From NCBI GenBank assembly GCA_013397115.1, contig VWZW01004024.1, forward strand, positions 310,504-374,503: a DNA stretch of 64,000 nt, in the 5' to 3' direction. Numbering within the stretch: position 1 is the stretch's first letter; each line of letters starts with the position of its first letter. The notes beneath the pieces were generated by a model that had not been told where the DNA came from, did no database searches, and was given only the letters and a program-made list of their open reading frames with translations. Positions 24,701 through 39,700 of this stretch are shown here, in pieces. The stretch comes from Edolisoma coerulescens. Taxonomy: Eukaryota; Chordata; Aves; Passeriformes; Campephagidae. Both the position numbers and the translations under genes were made by a program.

Positions 24701-27700
24701 GTTTGCACTGTCTTTGCTTAGTCTGCTATTTCTTCCATTCATTCCTTGCAATCACTGAGGATACCCTTTCCCTTGCTCATTAGTTGGGCAGGTATCTCCA
24801 TCACATTACATGACAGACTTCTATTATCTACGCCCAACAGCTTTCCTAACTGAGAATCAGACAGCCATTCCACAAATCAAAAAGGACTTTTCAGGGTCAA
24901 GAATCTGAAACCACAAATTCAGACTCTGGAGTTGTTAATATGTAATGTAAAAATAGCTTCATGGGGTTTTTTAAGGAAGCAATTTAGTGCCAAGTGCTAA
25001 CATGTAACGAAACACAAATGGTAAATATACTTTTTCTCAGTTCAACCTAACTCTTGCCAGCTGTAACAAAGTAAGGCTTATGCTGACATTCTCAATCATC
25101 TTAACTGTCACTCACATGCCTGCAGTGTGACAGCTGGGGTTTTACTTTATAGTCAAAGGTATACATTCTCATGGGACTATAATTTTAATCACATATGACT
25201 ACAATTTATTTTGTCTTAAACAATAAAATAATGTAGATTTCTTCTTAAAAACTCACCCATTCACTGAACAAAGCGTGGCTAGGAAAAGACTTCTATTTCA
25301 AAACCAAGTAAGTTCAACAGCCGAAAAATGTTCCCAGGTTTACCTGGATGAATAGGAGGCATATCCATTGCAGGTCTTCCCGACATCATCCGTGGGTCCA
25401 TGTAGGACTGCATCATGAGCCACCGGGGGTCAAAGCCCATTGAAGCCAAATGCTGGGGATGGGGCTGCATGGGCTGGTAAAGGGGTCTGTGCTGGGGTGG
25501 TGGGACAGGGCCACTCGAAGGCTGTGAGGGAGCAGACTGTGGAAGGACACCTTGCTGCTGCTGCCACTGCTGCTGTTTCATTTGCTCCTGCAGGTCAAAA
25601 AACAGTATTACAGGACTTTTTGATAAGATGAAGACTTGAGCACAGCTCTAATAACCCTTGGAAACAACAAGTACAATTATCTCCAGGACAGCAAGCATTC
25701 TGAAAGTTAATTGCAAACACGCATCAGGATGACCTAAGAGTAAAGGGGGAAAAGCAGACTGAACAATTTACAATAGCTACAGCTTAACTGGTGTGCAGAT
25801 GAGACACAGAACAACCTCTACTTCATGCATGTCATTAATGCAGTGCTCCTCAGACCACAGGACCCAAGTTCAACTCACATCTGTGACTGCCACACCCTTT
25901 TAGGAAAAGCTGCAGAAATAATCATCAGACTTCTGGTTCCACAGGCAAGCCCAGGGCAAAGCCAGTGGGGGCCAGTTTTAAAGGCTCTCTTGCCTTCTGC
26001 TCAGTTTATAGACCTTGCAAGTAACAAGAAGTGTTTTAGGCAGAGCAATTCCCGCCAATACCATTTTCTAGAAGCTGGAAACCAAAAACTCAGGATTTCT
26101 AAAACTCCTATGGTCACCTTCTTATTCAGAACGAGGCAGAATACATCATTCTTTAAATAAGTCTCCTTTTAATGAACTGGTTCATTACCTGCTGCCTCTG
26201 AAATCTTGGTGGTAATGATTTCTGGAACTGCTTAGAATAGCCCGAGGAAACTGCAGGACGAGGCTGAGATCCTGAGTCTGGCTCAGTCTCGTGAGTCACC
26301 TGTGAAACCTCTTTTTCATTCCGACCACTGTCTTGTCGAGTAAAGACTGCTTGATCTTCTGAAAAAAACCAACAAAAACCCCAGCCATGGGAGACCAGAG
26401 TCAATCTTAAAACGGACAATTTCACCCAAATGTCACCTTAAGAATGTTCTAAAACGTCTGCCTTCTCTAACCTCACAACCTCACAACCAGTAAAGGCAAC
26501 AAAAAGTCAAGGACGACCCCTCAAAACAGAATGACTGTTGTTAATACATCTCTGTCCCTTTTAAATACACTGGGAAATCAACCACTGGCATTTAAGCTGC
26601 AGCAATTATGTGATTTAAGAAGTGCTGTATTAATGATACCATACTGCATTTGGATCAACTTTTTTTTAATGAACTAAGGTTTGGTTTTACGATCAATTTT
26701 ATCCATTTAAAGATAATATAACCTCACCAAGCACAGTCCAACAGTTTTCTCATGGCATTCAAGTTTCACTACAAAAAATGCACCATGTTTAAATAGGTGC
26801 CCTTTGTGTCTGCTTCTCTAGGCTTGCTGAAAGAACAGGAGAGCTGAAATAATTTGCACTGCTTTTTAAGCAACATGGATGGCTGACCCTTCTTTAGGAA
26901 GAGAAGAAAGCCTGCTTTTCTTTCTGTATTCCTCAAAGTCCAGCCTAAATCAGAGAAGCCATTTTTTTTCCCCTAATCTTTTGATGAGCTGGGCAAACAG
27001 GCTTAGCTCAAAGGACAGTTATCAGCTGTAATGTGCCAGGAAAATAATTGGTCTAGATGCACTAGGTTAATTAGCTATGCAAATGAGACTTCTAGACAAC
27101 AACTATGCTCTGTGACTCAGCTTTAAGATGGCATTAAGATAAGCACTCCTACTTATGTGCAAGCATACCTTTTTCTTCCTTGTTATTCTTGGTTTCACTT
27201 TCTTGTTTTTCTACTACAGGTGTTGCCACAGGTTCTACAGGTTCAGGAACCTCATGTGCTGGTTTCTCCTCTTCTTTCTCTTTCTCATTCTCCTTCTCTT
27301 CCTTTTCCACCTCTTTTTCTTTCTCTTTCTCCACTTCTTGTTCTTTTGCCTTCTCCAGTTTTTCTTTTTCTTCTTTTTCCTTTTCCTTCTCCCTTTCCCT
27401 CTCTTTCTCCTTTTCCTTCTCCCTCTCTTTTTCTCGTTCCCTTTCCCGCTCCCTCTCCTTTTCCCTCTCCCGCTCCCGTTCTCTCTCCCTCTCCCTTTCT
27501 CTTTCCCTCTCCCTTTCTCTCTCTTTCAGAGGGTCTTCGCGGGAGGGTTTTGTCACGCAGCCAAATTTCTCATTTAACCGTTTGAGCTTTTCAGCACAAG
27601 CTGCTTTTCGTTGCTCTTCCATTCTCCTCTCTTCCTCTTCTCGCCGCTTACGGGCTCGCTCCACCGCAGCCGATATCTCTGACTGCTGCCTTCTCCTTTG

Positions 27701-30700
27701 CTTCCAAATTTCATCTTCATCTGGTACTGGCTTAGGGGGAAAGGGTCCCTGCCTTCCCATCTGGCGATCAGGGGGAGGAGGGTGCTGCAAGAAGAAAATC
27801 AGTCAAATTGGACACGTGTTACATAAACAGCCAGCTGAAATACTACATTTTAACTATTTCTCAGCACATGTGTATCTGCATGGCATCTTTAAAAAGCAAG
27901 ACTTGGAAGAAAAAGCCAGCCCCCATCTTCCTGACCCGGTTCAGACTCTCACAACCTGAGCTCAGAAAGGAGAGGCAGAGAATCACTTGGGCTCATGTCA
28001 ACTCTCCATCACCATCAAGGCAAAGTGACAGCAAAGATTACAAACACATTTTAGATTCAGTTAGAGGCTGCTCTAAATCTCAGAGACTCAGGGTAGATCT
28101 CAGACAAAAGTCCCTCAAGGAGCCAAGGAATTTCAAGGTAGCTCAGGATAAGAGAGATTTTAGTTCACATTTCATTTGGGACTTCAACTCCACATCTGTA
28201 TTGGCAGCCAGCCCTCCAGCACTGTTCCCATGCTCCTGTCCTCTCCAGTTCCCAAGTGGGGCTGGATAACAAAAAGCTCTTGAAATTCTTGTGCATTTCA
28301 CATGGCACTTACAAGATGAGCTGTTTTACACAACTGGCAGCATGGCTGTGTTGGGGCCCCATTCCTACCAGCCCTAGGCACTATGATAATTTTACTTGTT
28401 AAAGGAAAGGTTTATTATTGTGTGAAGCATATTTTTACTTTTCTTAGTCTAAATGCCTCCGCCACAGCACTGAAGAATTAAACTCAAGGAAATAAGGACA
28501 ATTCTAATCTTTCTTACCAGCGGTAGAATAGATTTTGGAGGAAGAGCAGGGCCACCTCTTTCATGTATAGAAGGCTGTGGTGGACCTCGATCCTGTTGGA
28601 TCAAACACAGTACCAGGATTAAGCAAGCTCATAACCACAGCCAAGTTGAACTATAAATTTTTGATTTACTGTTTTCTACTGCATTAAGATACTACAGCTA
28701 ATAAGGCATCTGCATTCAACACAAATCTGCATGCAAAACAAGGGCAGAAACATTTTCACTTTTATGTACCAAGAGCTGAACAATTTAAGAATTCACACAT
28801 CCAAATTTCAGAGTTTATGTTACTGCACCATTTTTTCTTTAGATTCAATGTAGCATCAAACCTCAAAGAACAGCGTGATCTTTAATACAGAGAGAAAGTG
28901 CAAGTAAAAGCAATCCCAGATCCCCCATCTTCATTATTACTGGTGTCAAGGGAAAATATTTCTGGCAAATTTTCGAAACCAGCAGTAGCTTTTCCCGGGG
29001 AAAAAAAATAACAAAAATAGGGCTGTAGCAGGCATAAATTGAAGCAGATGGCAATATTCCTCTACTAGAGGAAACCAAAAATGGCTGAGCTTATGAATTC
29101 TACATGGTCTGTACAAAATCTATTAGCATGAGAAGTGAATTCACATTACAGCTAAGCTGCACCACAGAAAGTGGACCATGATACTAAAAAAATCCCCACA
29201 CCCACAAAAAAGTGTGCGGGCTATTTATCCACTGGAAAACCTGATAAACACCGGAATGGCTTCATTCAGTTCCAGGGATGGACAGGCAAGAGTACTAAGC
29301 CTGTCAGCTGAGCCACACGGCCTGACACAAGAGCTCTCACCCCTCACCAGTGTGGGGCAGAACACACTACATGAAGTCATGCTATTTTTGTGTTGCGACC
29401 AGAGGCAGCTAAGTTGCCTGCACAGCTCAGATAATGCTTTCAGTAGCTAATGCCTTCCCTCATGTTCATAACCTTAATTGACCTGACAGTTTGAAAAAAC
29501 ACCTGAGTCGGAGCTCTCCTGACGAGGCAGTTGCCACAGGAGCTGAAGAGAAGAGCACACAAACCTGATCAAGCTGAGAGCTTTTGCTGTAAGACCCTTT
29601 GGCTGCTGCTGTGGAAACCTGGGTGACCGACTTGGCATTCGTCTGTTCTTCTGTTTCCTTCTGGCCATCAGGACTCTGGGAATCTTTCGATGGTGTTTGT
29701 TCATCACTATGTGCAAAGAAATAAGAAAAACAGAACGTGTACTCCACAAAGGTATTTGGTGATTTATCTTCACGTCTCAGTGTTTCTTAGCCAGGATAAT
29801 TTCTACTCCACGCCCAGCTGACTGGAGTCTGCAGGCAGTTATGCAATCAAATACAGTATTAAATTACCGGAATTAATGTTATTGGAATGAGTACTTGCAC
29901 TCATTTCATTCAATCTTTCCAAAATCTGGTTAAGTGACATTTCACATCTAATTGGCAACACCAACTCACCCACTTTCCTTCTCTTTTTGACTGCTTCCTT
30001 GCTCATCATCATCACTGAAATTCAACTGCTCAGTGTAATCCACTTCACTCTGAGCACCTGATGCATAAACAAATATTCAATTAATCTTTCAGAAACATTC
30101 AGCATACAAATAACAGACCATTAATCTGATGTTCTTACCTGCCCAGCCTTCATCGGCCTCAGCATCTAGATTATCAAATTTATCAAGCTCTTTGAGTTCA
30201 CTAGCACTAAGAATGGATGGGCGTTCAATAGGTTCTGAGCACCATGAGGGTGGGCCTCTTCCCCGTGGGCCTCTAAAAAATGAGAGAAACAAAAGCCATG
30301 TCTCTACTTACCCACAAATGACAGATAAAAGGTCAACTTGTATGACAACTATTTGAAATATACAGCACTGTTGTTTCAAGTACAGTATAAATGTGAACTC
30401 TCATGCACATGTGCGACCATCAGAATTTAAATAATTACTCTTGCATGTGCACAGCTATCCTCCACTACAGAGAAGTGCACAAAGTGGAAAACTAATTTTA
30501 TAATACATTAGAATTCAACCTTAATTAGAAAGCATTGAAGCTGAAAACCAGGAACTGACTATTTTCACTATAACAATAGAAAAGTCCTTTTACGGGGAAA
30601 ATATTGGTTAAGGTTTCAAAGGTGTTTCCGCAAGTGACTCCTGCTCTTCACAACCAAAAGCCCTGTAACGTGCAGAATTGCCTCAAGTTTTGTAGTTGAG

Positions 30701-33700
30701 CTCTCAAACTCCAGACACTCCATGGCACTGCTCCACACAAGCAAAACTTGGAAGACTGACCAGTGTCAGTTCTTATGCAGCGTATAATCACCATTGAGAT
30801 ACTCAGTGCAAATTATTTCTTTTTCCAAATTAAGTCACAGAGTTCATACCCACACAAAAAACACCAACACTTGTAGGTTTCTTACCTGCTTGGCTCAGAA
30901 TTGGGAAATCTTGTTGGACCTTGCATGGAGGGAGGATATGCCATTCTAGGATACTGATTAAACATCTAAAAAGGGTTTAAAAACAGGAACCATTCATTAA
31001 GAACTATCACTGCATTAAGTATTCTGAGACCATCAAGGGAAGTAATGGAAGTAAAGCAAGACTCCTCACTCAAGACAGTTTGCTTAATATCACAAGTGTG
31101 CGACACCAAGTCCCCAAGGTAGAGTGATTAGAAGAAGTGTTAATCAACTCCTGACAAGTTCAAACTCCATGCAGCAACAGGTAGCCACATCCTCTGAGGT
31201 GTTGGTTTTAATCCTGCCCTTCCAGCAGAATTGATAAGAATTCCATGGAGGGGAGAGGAAGGGGCATAAGAAAATCACACTAGCCAAAAATCAATCCCTG
31301 CTGCTTATAAACCATTCATGCAACCATCACTCACATAAGGAGGCATCATTGCTCTGTACTGGGATGAGATGGGTGGCTGCTGCTGGCCATTCAGCTTGGG
31401 CTGAGGGACCTGTGGCAACCGCACATCCCTCTTGTCTCCTGCCTTCTGGCCATCGTTTTGTTCTGCTGGTGTAGCACTGCCATCTTCTTGTCCCAGAGCC
31501 TTAGTGTCTTGATCTGTTGGAGAACCAGGAGAGTTGTTCTTATTACCCTCACCCCTCCAACCAGTACATCTGCATGGACAGAATCAGCACAAGAAAACTC
31601 AGGAATAGACTTTATATTGCAGATTTACAGCCAGGGATGGTGAAGAACACATTGTTCCCATGCAGCCCCCGGTGACACAGCGATCTGTGCACACCCACGT
31701 TTTTATCTGCTACTGAAACAAGCAGTGGCCACTTGAGAATCAACAGAAGCTGCTTCCTCATCCTCTTCAGCCCTAGGTCCAGCTGTGTTCCTGAAGGGTC
31801 AGAGCTAAATTTATGGACTGCTCTAGTTGTCCCATTCTACCTTCCAAAACACAGTGCAATTTAGGAAGGATACTGATTAAAGCACCAGAAAGAAAACAGA
31901 TTTAGCTGTGCTAAGTGGGCCACTGCTGACTCAGTGTGAAGATGCTGTCAAGGCAAAGATCAAGCTTCCTAAGCAGCAAAGGCCTACCAGGAAACTCTCA
32001 AGCAGCTCAAAAAGAAAGGTAATGCACAGATATGTGTCAAAGTGAAAACGGGTATGCAAAGTCTGGTTTGTATCTCTGTCTGATAAGGATGGAATAGAAG
32101 TGATAAGGGCTGGACTCCTGGGTGTGAATATGTAGCAAATCATCCAGGAAAAGTCAGCAATTTTAATGACTTATCATTTGTGCTAGGCAGTCCATTCTTT
32201 TAGGAGTTTCTGCAGAGCATGGGTTAGGACAAAAAAAACCCCCAGAGTAAACTTAGCAGCAGTGCTCAGATCAATGGAGACCAAGAAAAAATCACAGACA
32301 CACAGTGTAAATAATGTCCCTTTAGGGGCACAAACCCTTTAAGCAGTGTTAAACTATGCTCCTAAGTATCCATTACAGCTCTTGCACTTATCTTTGCTGG
32401 GAAGCACAGCTGCTAAACAGGGAGTACTTGCCAAGTTCATTCCGCTTTCTGCTGTCAGATGTGAAAGAAGGGCTTAATATAGCATGTACAGTGCTGACCA
32501 AAACTGTAACTGCCTGCAGGAGGCTGAACAGACACGTAGCTGCTCTCATTTGGTGTTGGACATCTCTCCCATTTCCTGACAATTTATTCTTTAGATCAAA
32601 ATCAAGAGAGGACATGAACAGGCACATGGCCTTGGTCTGCAGGACTTGACAAACAAATCAAGGAAAACCAAGGCCTGTAACAAGGAAAGGAGTTAAGGAT
32701 TCTCTGAGAGCCCAAGCCCTCTAAAGTACCGATCACCAGCACAAGACAGTGCCAGCCACAGCACAGGACAGCACCTCTAGTCCATCAAACCTCATCAAAA
32801 CCAAACTTTTGAGGAAGAAAGGAATCTTGTTTTACACTGGTAACAAGCACAATCCCAAATACCTCCCCACTAAAAGGGATCTGGGGAAGAAATACACATT
32901 TCTTTCCTGAGAGATGTAAACCCAGCACTGCTATGGTTGTTTTCACTAGATCTAATCCACCACTGCTGAAACACATTCAGCTGGTCAGAGCACTGCATCC
33001 AGGAGCTAAAGATGCCAAGGCACAATCCACTCTTGGCATCCTGTAGATTGAACTCCCTCTTCAGGAATTTTCAGGCTCCACTCTTATGAGCACTAACCAC
33101 TTGAGGCCAGCCCTGATCATGATTTGTGTAATCAGCTAACACTAGGAGAGTTCTTTAAAGATGTATCTTACCTGCTTTGACATCAGCAGCTGGAAGCAAG
33201 AAAATGCCAGTATTGTGCAACTAACAAATGTTCCTCAGAGCACAACTACAGTACTGACTAGACCAGGAAAATGGGAAGTGATAGGATTAAACGCACTATT
33301 TTCCACACACCAGGAACACAGTGAAGCAGAATAAAGCCCCAAATATCCATTTCTTCAGTGCAAGAGCGTGCTGATTAAAACAACATATTCACCAATTCAT
33401 TTTGTATGGGGTACAAGTAATAAATTCCACACAAGCCAACACAATTTCACAACAATCTGTAGCACACACTTACTTTGCGGTCGCAGGTTGGGTCCTGAGC
33501 CATCTTCAGGCACATCCTTATCTTTGCCTGACTTTTCCTGATCCCCAGCTGCCGGCAGACTGGGGAATTCTTGCTGGAAATAACTATTGATTGGAATAGG
33601 TGGACCTACACAGGAAGACAGTCACAGAGTCACAACTTTCCAGAGTCAGAAAGTTCAGAAAGCAATAGAAGCCTGATCATCCTTTAGAAGTGAACATTAA

Positions 33701-36700
33701 AGCTTTAAAAGAAAAAAGCTAAACATTTCAGTGTTAAAGGCACAGTAATTTACTGGTAATACGAAGGATTCACATTTGCTACCAAAGTTGTTAAATTGAC
33801 TAGACCAACTATCACAACTGTTGAGGCTGAGAAAAATCCAGAAGCACGAGAGAGCAACAATGGACAATGGAACAAGACTTAACTGGGGAAGTACCTGGAG
33901 CTCCTCAGCTCTGGAAACATTTTTTCCCCACTCCTTCCAGACTAAGATTTCCTTCTTTTCACTTAAAAACTACAGTCCACCCAAAAATGGGAAACAATGT
34001 AACTGCAAACACGTTTATGATGAATTACTGTTCTAATAATAAATCTCCAGGACTTTAAAAGGCCACAGCTTTTGCATTATGAGAAAAATAGTGTAACAAC
34101 TGTAACATTCTTTGATTTCTAAAACCCTTGACATCCTAACTCAAGACTAGAATTTAAGATTTCTGTTGCACATGGTACAGAAGCCAAATATATAGGTTGT
34201 CTTCCTTGTTAGAAGGTTTTGTTGGCATCTGCTTTGCACCATTTTCCTCCCCTCCCCATAAACATCATGTACAGTGACCTATTAGATCAGCAGCATTCTA
34301 GTGCCAAATCACCAATAACCTTACTGAGTGGGGATTTCTATTCCAACAGCCTGAATAACACCCTGTTCCTGTACCTGTCTTTACTACTAACTATTGTAAG
34401 GGACAAGGTATTAGGCTACATGGATTATGTGAGAGGGCAAACTCACAAAACAGGATCTGAATATGTGGCGTCCAAAACCCCCCAATCCCAACAATGGGCT
34501 TTTTTTAACTAGAAAAACTTCTGTTCTCTCCAATCTCTGAAAGAATCATTCATAAAGACAAAATGCAGGGATCCCAGTAGGCTTTTATTTGGTTGGGGCT
34601 TTTTTAAGAGTTAAACACAGGATAAATTCCTTACTCTGTGCTTTGTGAAGGCATGACAACAAATACCAGTATTTATCCCTGTGTCTACAAATTTCCTTGA
34701 AATCTTTCAATTTTCATTCTGACTTCACATACTACAGATCACATTAATTTGTTTTTTCTTAATGGACACTGGACTGTTGCTGTTCCCAAGCACCTACATG
34801 CAATGACTTGCTCAATGGGACAGAAAACCAGTCCCACTAACCAGATAACCTGCCAGGCAAGGGAGCCCCTTCTGAGATCCTGTGGCATGCAACACTCAGG
34901 AGTTTTACGAATCTTGAAAAATGCCTTCTGCTCAGGTCTACACAGTGAACAACATTTTAATTGCAAAGTAACAACATCAGTGATCTGCTTGACTGTGTTT
35001 AAGCTACAAAGCCGAAACAGCCAGACTGGCAGCCAGCAGTTCAGAAAGAAGTCAAAAAATTATAATATATTTTGGTAGCAATCTACTCCAACTTTTAGCT
35101 GAAGCACGAGCTGAAAAATACACGCTGCTGTTACATTTCCTAAGTCTTTCCTTTCCTTTCCCCATGGCCACCAAGAGGATCAGAGAAAGGTTTAGCCTTG
35201 CCTCACTCAAGTTTTACAAGAGCACGAGGCAGCCGCTGAGTGACTGCTGGAACGCTCACGAGGCAGCTGGAAAAACTACAAGTTCTAAGAGCCAACTGCA
35301 ACTCAGGAAAGCAGGAGCACAACAGGTGTATCCTGAGTTTCAAACCCAGGACAGCAAGCAGCTGGTGCCAATTCACATCCAGAGCTTCTTCTTGAAACAG
35401 CAAACCCAGTGCTGCATTAATTGAATGAAATGAGGGTGCCATCTGGGCTTGGCACACGAGCTGCCATGGTAACTATGAAATAATTAGCTAAATGCATTTG
35501 GAAGCCACTGAGCCAAATCACTATTTCCTGTGTCATGGAGATGATCTTATCAGCTTCTGCAGGAAGGCTGCTATGCAGATCACTTTGCATCAGTGTTAAT
35601 TCATTTTTTTTTATTCTACAGAAATCCCGTAAAAGTTTAAAGGAGAAACGTTTCTACATTTAACAATGAAACACTGAACACTACTGAGAGAGCAAGAAAT
35701 GGAGAATCTAGAATTGTCACTTCTAATACTCACTGCAAAAAAAAGCCAAAATCATTAGGTACGTGATGTTAACAAACTCCATATAATGTCTAAGAAATTA
35801 CCTCTGTGCAATTAATATTTTATTATTTTAAGATCCCTATTCAGAAGAGAATGCAATTCTTCACCCCGAAAGCCTAAACTCCATTTTATGCCATGGAAAG
35901 CTTGCGAGTCTCAAAACTTAAGGACTAAAACACGCTGCAGGTTATTCATCAAAATGGAGACAGAGGAATTTTAAGTAACCTCTCACTCTACAAGCATTTG
36001 AAAAAATCTGCTGAAGATTTAGTTCTGATCTTACATCTGTAATGAAAACACTCAAGCTAAGATTCGCACTGATGGGAAACAATCTTCTACCCTTTCATCC
36101 AATTATGTTAAATAACCCTCAAAACACACCTTTAATGTTTTTCCCAGAAAGGAAACTACTTAAACACTATCACTTTGATACTAAAATAACCAAGGAATCT
36201 ATAAAATGAAGGGAAAAGTATTGCTGTTTCACATGTTTAAACAGAAGCAAAACTACACACACTTTGCACAGAATGATCCAAAACTATGATCAGAATGACC
36301 ACCAACTGTTTATAGCTCTCCTTCCCATGCCAAAATTGTTTGTATTATAAGTACTGACTGTGATTTTCCCTCTTCAGCACAGCTGCGTTCAAGATTTTAC
36401 ATTGCCACCAGCACTTCCCTGTCAATTCACAAGAGGTGACTACACCAGTCTTGTAAAAGTCAGTCAGACCTGCTGATAAATCCAGCTGCAGCTCATCTGA
36501 GTGACTGGGGACGGGCTCACTTTCCAACCTGGCATGCTGCTTCCACAACTTTCCACAGTCCCAGCTGGCCTGGCCAAGCCTCAAGGGACTGCTGAGTGCG
36601 GGGATCTCTCCCAGCACAGTCCCAGCCTGATACCCAGTGCAGAACCCCTCCAACCCTGAGCAGCACTCACCGTCTTGTCCCCCTGGTTTGGTGTTGGCCC

Positions 36701-39700
36701 AGGATTTGGCAACAGGAGCTGCTTCTGGAGGAGCAGGAACAGCAGGTTTTGGCTGTGTCTGCGGCACATCTGGCTGTCTGGAATTAGGGGAAAAGCACTT
36801 GTGAATACAAGAAGGTGAGCACAGAATAAGATTGTCATGATGGCTACTGCAAACAAGGGAATAAAATAAGGGAGTTGTGCAGCTGAAGAATCAATAATTA
36901 CTTTTCCTCTGAAAAAGCATTTTCTTACATAAAAGGAGTTCTTATAGTAACAGTTAAAAAAATGGAATAAATTAGCTAATTATTTCAAGATTCCATTTCC
37001 CAAAGAAGAGAGGAATGAATGAAAATGGCTGGGCAGAAAATGCAGCCAGGCATGAACTGAATTACAGCTTTTAAAGAAGTGTATTGGACAATCAAAAATC
37101 CAACCCATCTACAACCATCGAAGGGAGTAAGTTGGATCAATGTACTCTTGCTTAGGGAGTTAACAGAGGAAAGCACTTCAAGACCACCACGAACTGAGAG
37201 AAAGAAGGCAAATACCTGTCAGAAATTACTGAGTAAAAGGAACTGATAAGGAAAGCTAAAGACATAATGAAAAACTGTATGGGTACCACGAACTGGAGCC
37301 CAGAACCTTAAGTCTTAAGAAATGGTGTCAGTCTCACCACCTTAAAAATGAAGAGGCGTAAGTGCTCTTTTTGTCCAGTGTAAAAAACTCTAGACATAAG
37401 ACCTTTCTAGTCTGCAGACTCAGTCATACTGTTTAACCTCTTTCAATAAAGGCTATTTCTGAAATCTGCATATTCAGGTAACTTAAGACCCAAAGCATTA
37501 GTGTCTAAAACCAACTAAGCCTAACCCTCCAGCTCCTTAGTAGGAACTTTTGACAAAACAGGAACTACGGAGCAAATCCTGTAGTCTAGAATCACTTTCT
37601 TATACCATTGAAGAGAGAAGTAGTGTGGTATCATGCCAGTTAACTTACAAGAAACAACTGTAAATGCTTTAAGCAGATCATAAAGTGATCCTAAATTTCT
37701 GACAACTATCACTGGGAAACTGATGCCTGAAGTGGCCACATGAAAACAGAGACTAGACAAGAGTAAGAGAATAAAAGGAGGTATTTATTTGAAGGGCCTT
37801 CAAAGGTACACCCTGGGCAGTCAAAATGCCACACTCAAGATGGACGCTGGGTCCCGAGTTCTTCACACTTTTCTAAGTTTGGTTCATTTGCATATCAGGG
37901 TCAATTCTCCAATTATAACCTCAGTTCATGATGTAATTACCCCAAGTTTGCCCCCCTTCAGAGGCTTTTAGTTTACACATTTGGGGCCTGATGTCATTGA
38001 AGGAGAAACTTAGAGAGGTTTGTTATGTCTAACCAGCATGAGAGAACAGCAGCTAACAGGCCACAAGGAACTTCAGAGCTACACACTAGGCAGCACAGGA
38101 TTTGAAAAATATAAAAGTTAAAACCTAAGGCATCAAAATCAGTTCCATTTGGGTTCTGCAGTGACCAACCCAAAGCACTATACAGGACTCTCAGAACTGA
38201 CAGAGAAGTAATCATCATTAAAAAGATCACTGCTGGGGAGAAACACATAGGCTTGTCATAAGGATAACTAAATGCAATTTTCATGAGAGTACTGCAATCT
38301 GAAAAAAAAAACCAAACCAGTTCTCATTTTTTTTTCTGTTTTTTACTTGCATTTTCTTACAGCTGCACATTTTCTAAGCAGGCTTTGGGGAATTTGTGAC
38401 TTACATGGCTGTACTTTGTGACACACAAGTGAAACAAGGAACAAGACTGGTAAACTATTCCTTGCATTTCTCCTGTTTCAAAGACAAGCCCATTTAGAAT
38501 TTTAGTTATCCAAGCACTGCCCTGCAAGTATGGATGAGGTAAAGAACTCAGCTGCATTAAGCAAATCAATACACAACAGCCTCCACTATCCAGGAAAGAG
38601 TCTGAGGCAATATCCACAGAATGAGTGGCAACTCAAGAAAGCGGCAAAATAATTAATTTTCATAATTACAGGGAACAGCACATTCATGTGAACTCCAATG
38701 TAACGATAGAAGAGAAAAGGCATTAAACTAAAGCAAGCTATTATCAAGACGTAACCTTTATCTGCAACACTTTTGAGAGGAACAATAAAACATTTCACAT
38801 GTAAACTGCAGCATTTCAAGCACATTGAAGTATCACAGAAACACAGCAGTAGTCAAACAAATGGTCCTAAGATTTGAGCAAACACATCAGATGGTCCAAA
38901 TTTAGGAGAATTTACTCATGGCCTAGGTGTACATACCCGCTCCTGGGAACAAATCTCTCCCCCATTAGTTTTACTTGTACGTGGACTCCAAGGCCTTTAT
39001 CAGAGTAATACATATGAAAATACAAAGGCAAACAACTTCCAATTGCAGATAAGGGACAGCTTCTTATTTGTTTTTAAACATAACATCAACTACTGGTGTG
39101 TTCTTCTAACACGTGGCCATGGAAAGGCTTGTTTTACTCAAACAAACTACCAGCTCAACACAGATTTAACAGGGCAAAGTGTAATCGACCTTGAAGCACA
39201 GGGAGATGTTGTTAAAGTACCAAACAAAACATGGGGCAGAAAACCGTAAATCTGTAGTTTCAAAAGCTTAAAATAAAAGGCTAAACAAAACACTATATTC
39301 CTGAAGTCTTACAGCTTTTTAGAGAGATGTCAAAAACTGATATTAAACGTAGGAATGCATACAAAGAGAAATAAAGGGACAGAAAGATGGGAAAGGAAAC
39401 CTTTAAACCTCATCTTTCGCTTTGACAAGCACTAGCAACATACAACCACTGTCCGTAAATTCCAGTGTTTATCAGAACAATTTGAATGAAAGGAATTAAC
39501 ACTTAAACCTTGCTTCTACTTATGCAGTGAGAATTGCATCCTATTTTAAGCTTACATGGCAAAAAAAACCTGCTTTAAAATCTTTTCCAATTAGAAACTG
39601 AAAAGTTTCAGTTTCTATTTAGTTTCTTTCTGTGCAGGGCCACGAGTCGGCCCATCAATGATCCTGATGGGTCTCTTCCAAATCAGCATATTCTATGATT

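Larger units (their letters stand above)
23408..36670 (-). other. PRRC2C: PRRC2C introns between coding exons 3 and 16
   Basis: These are short to medium introns, the longest being 31514-33171 and 33606-36670. Open frames here are short and match nothing I know. No mobile element or RNA gene is supported. Confidence 0.7.

Noticed and set aside
27155..27959. Long plus-strand open frames (140, 142 and 259 codons) of Phe/Leu/Ser/Pro
   Set aside because: They are antisense shadows of the purine-rich Arg/Lys-Glu repeat in PRRC2C coding exon 12; repeats keep all frames open.
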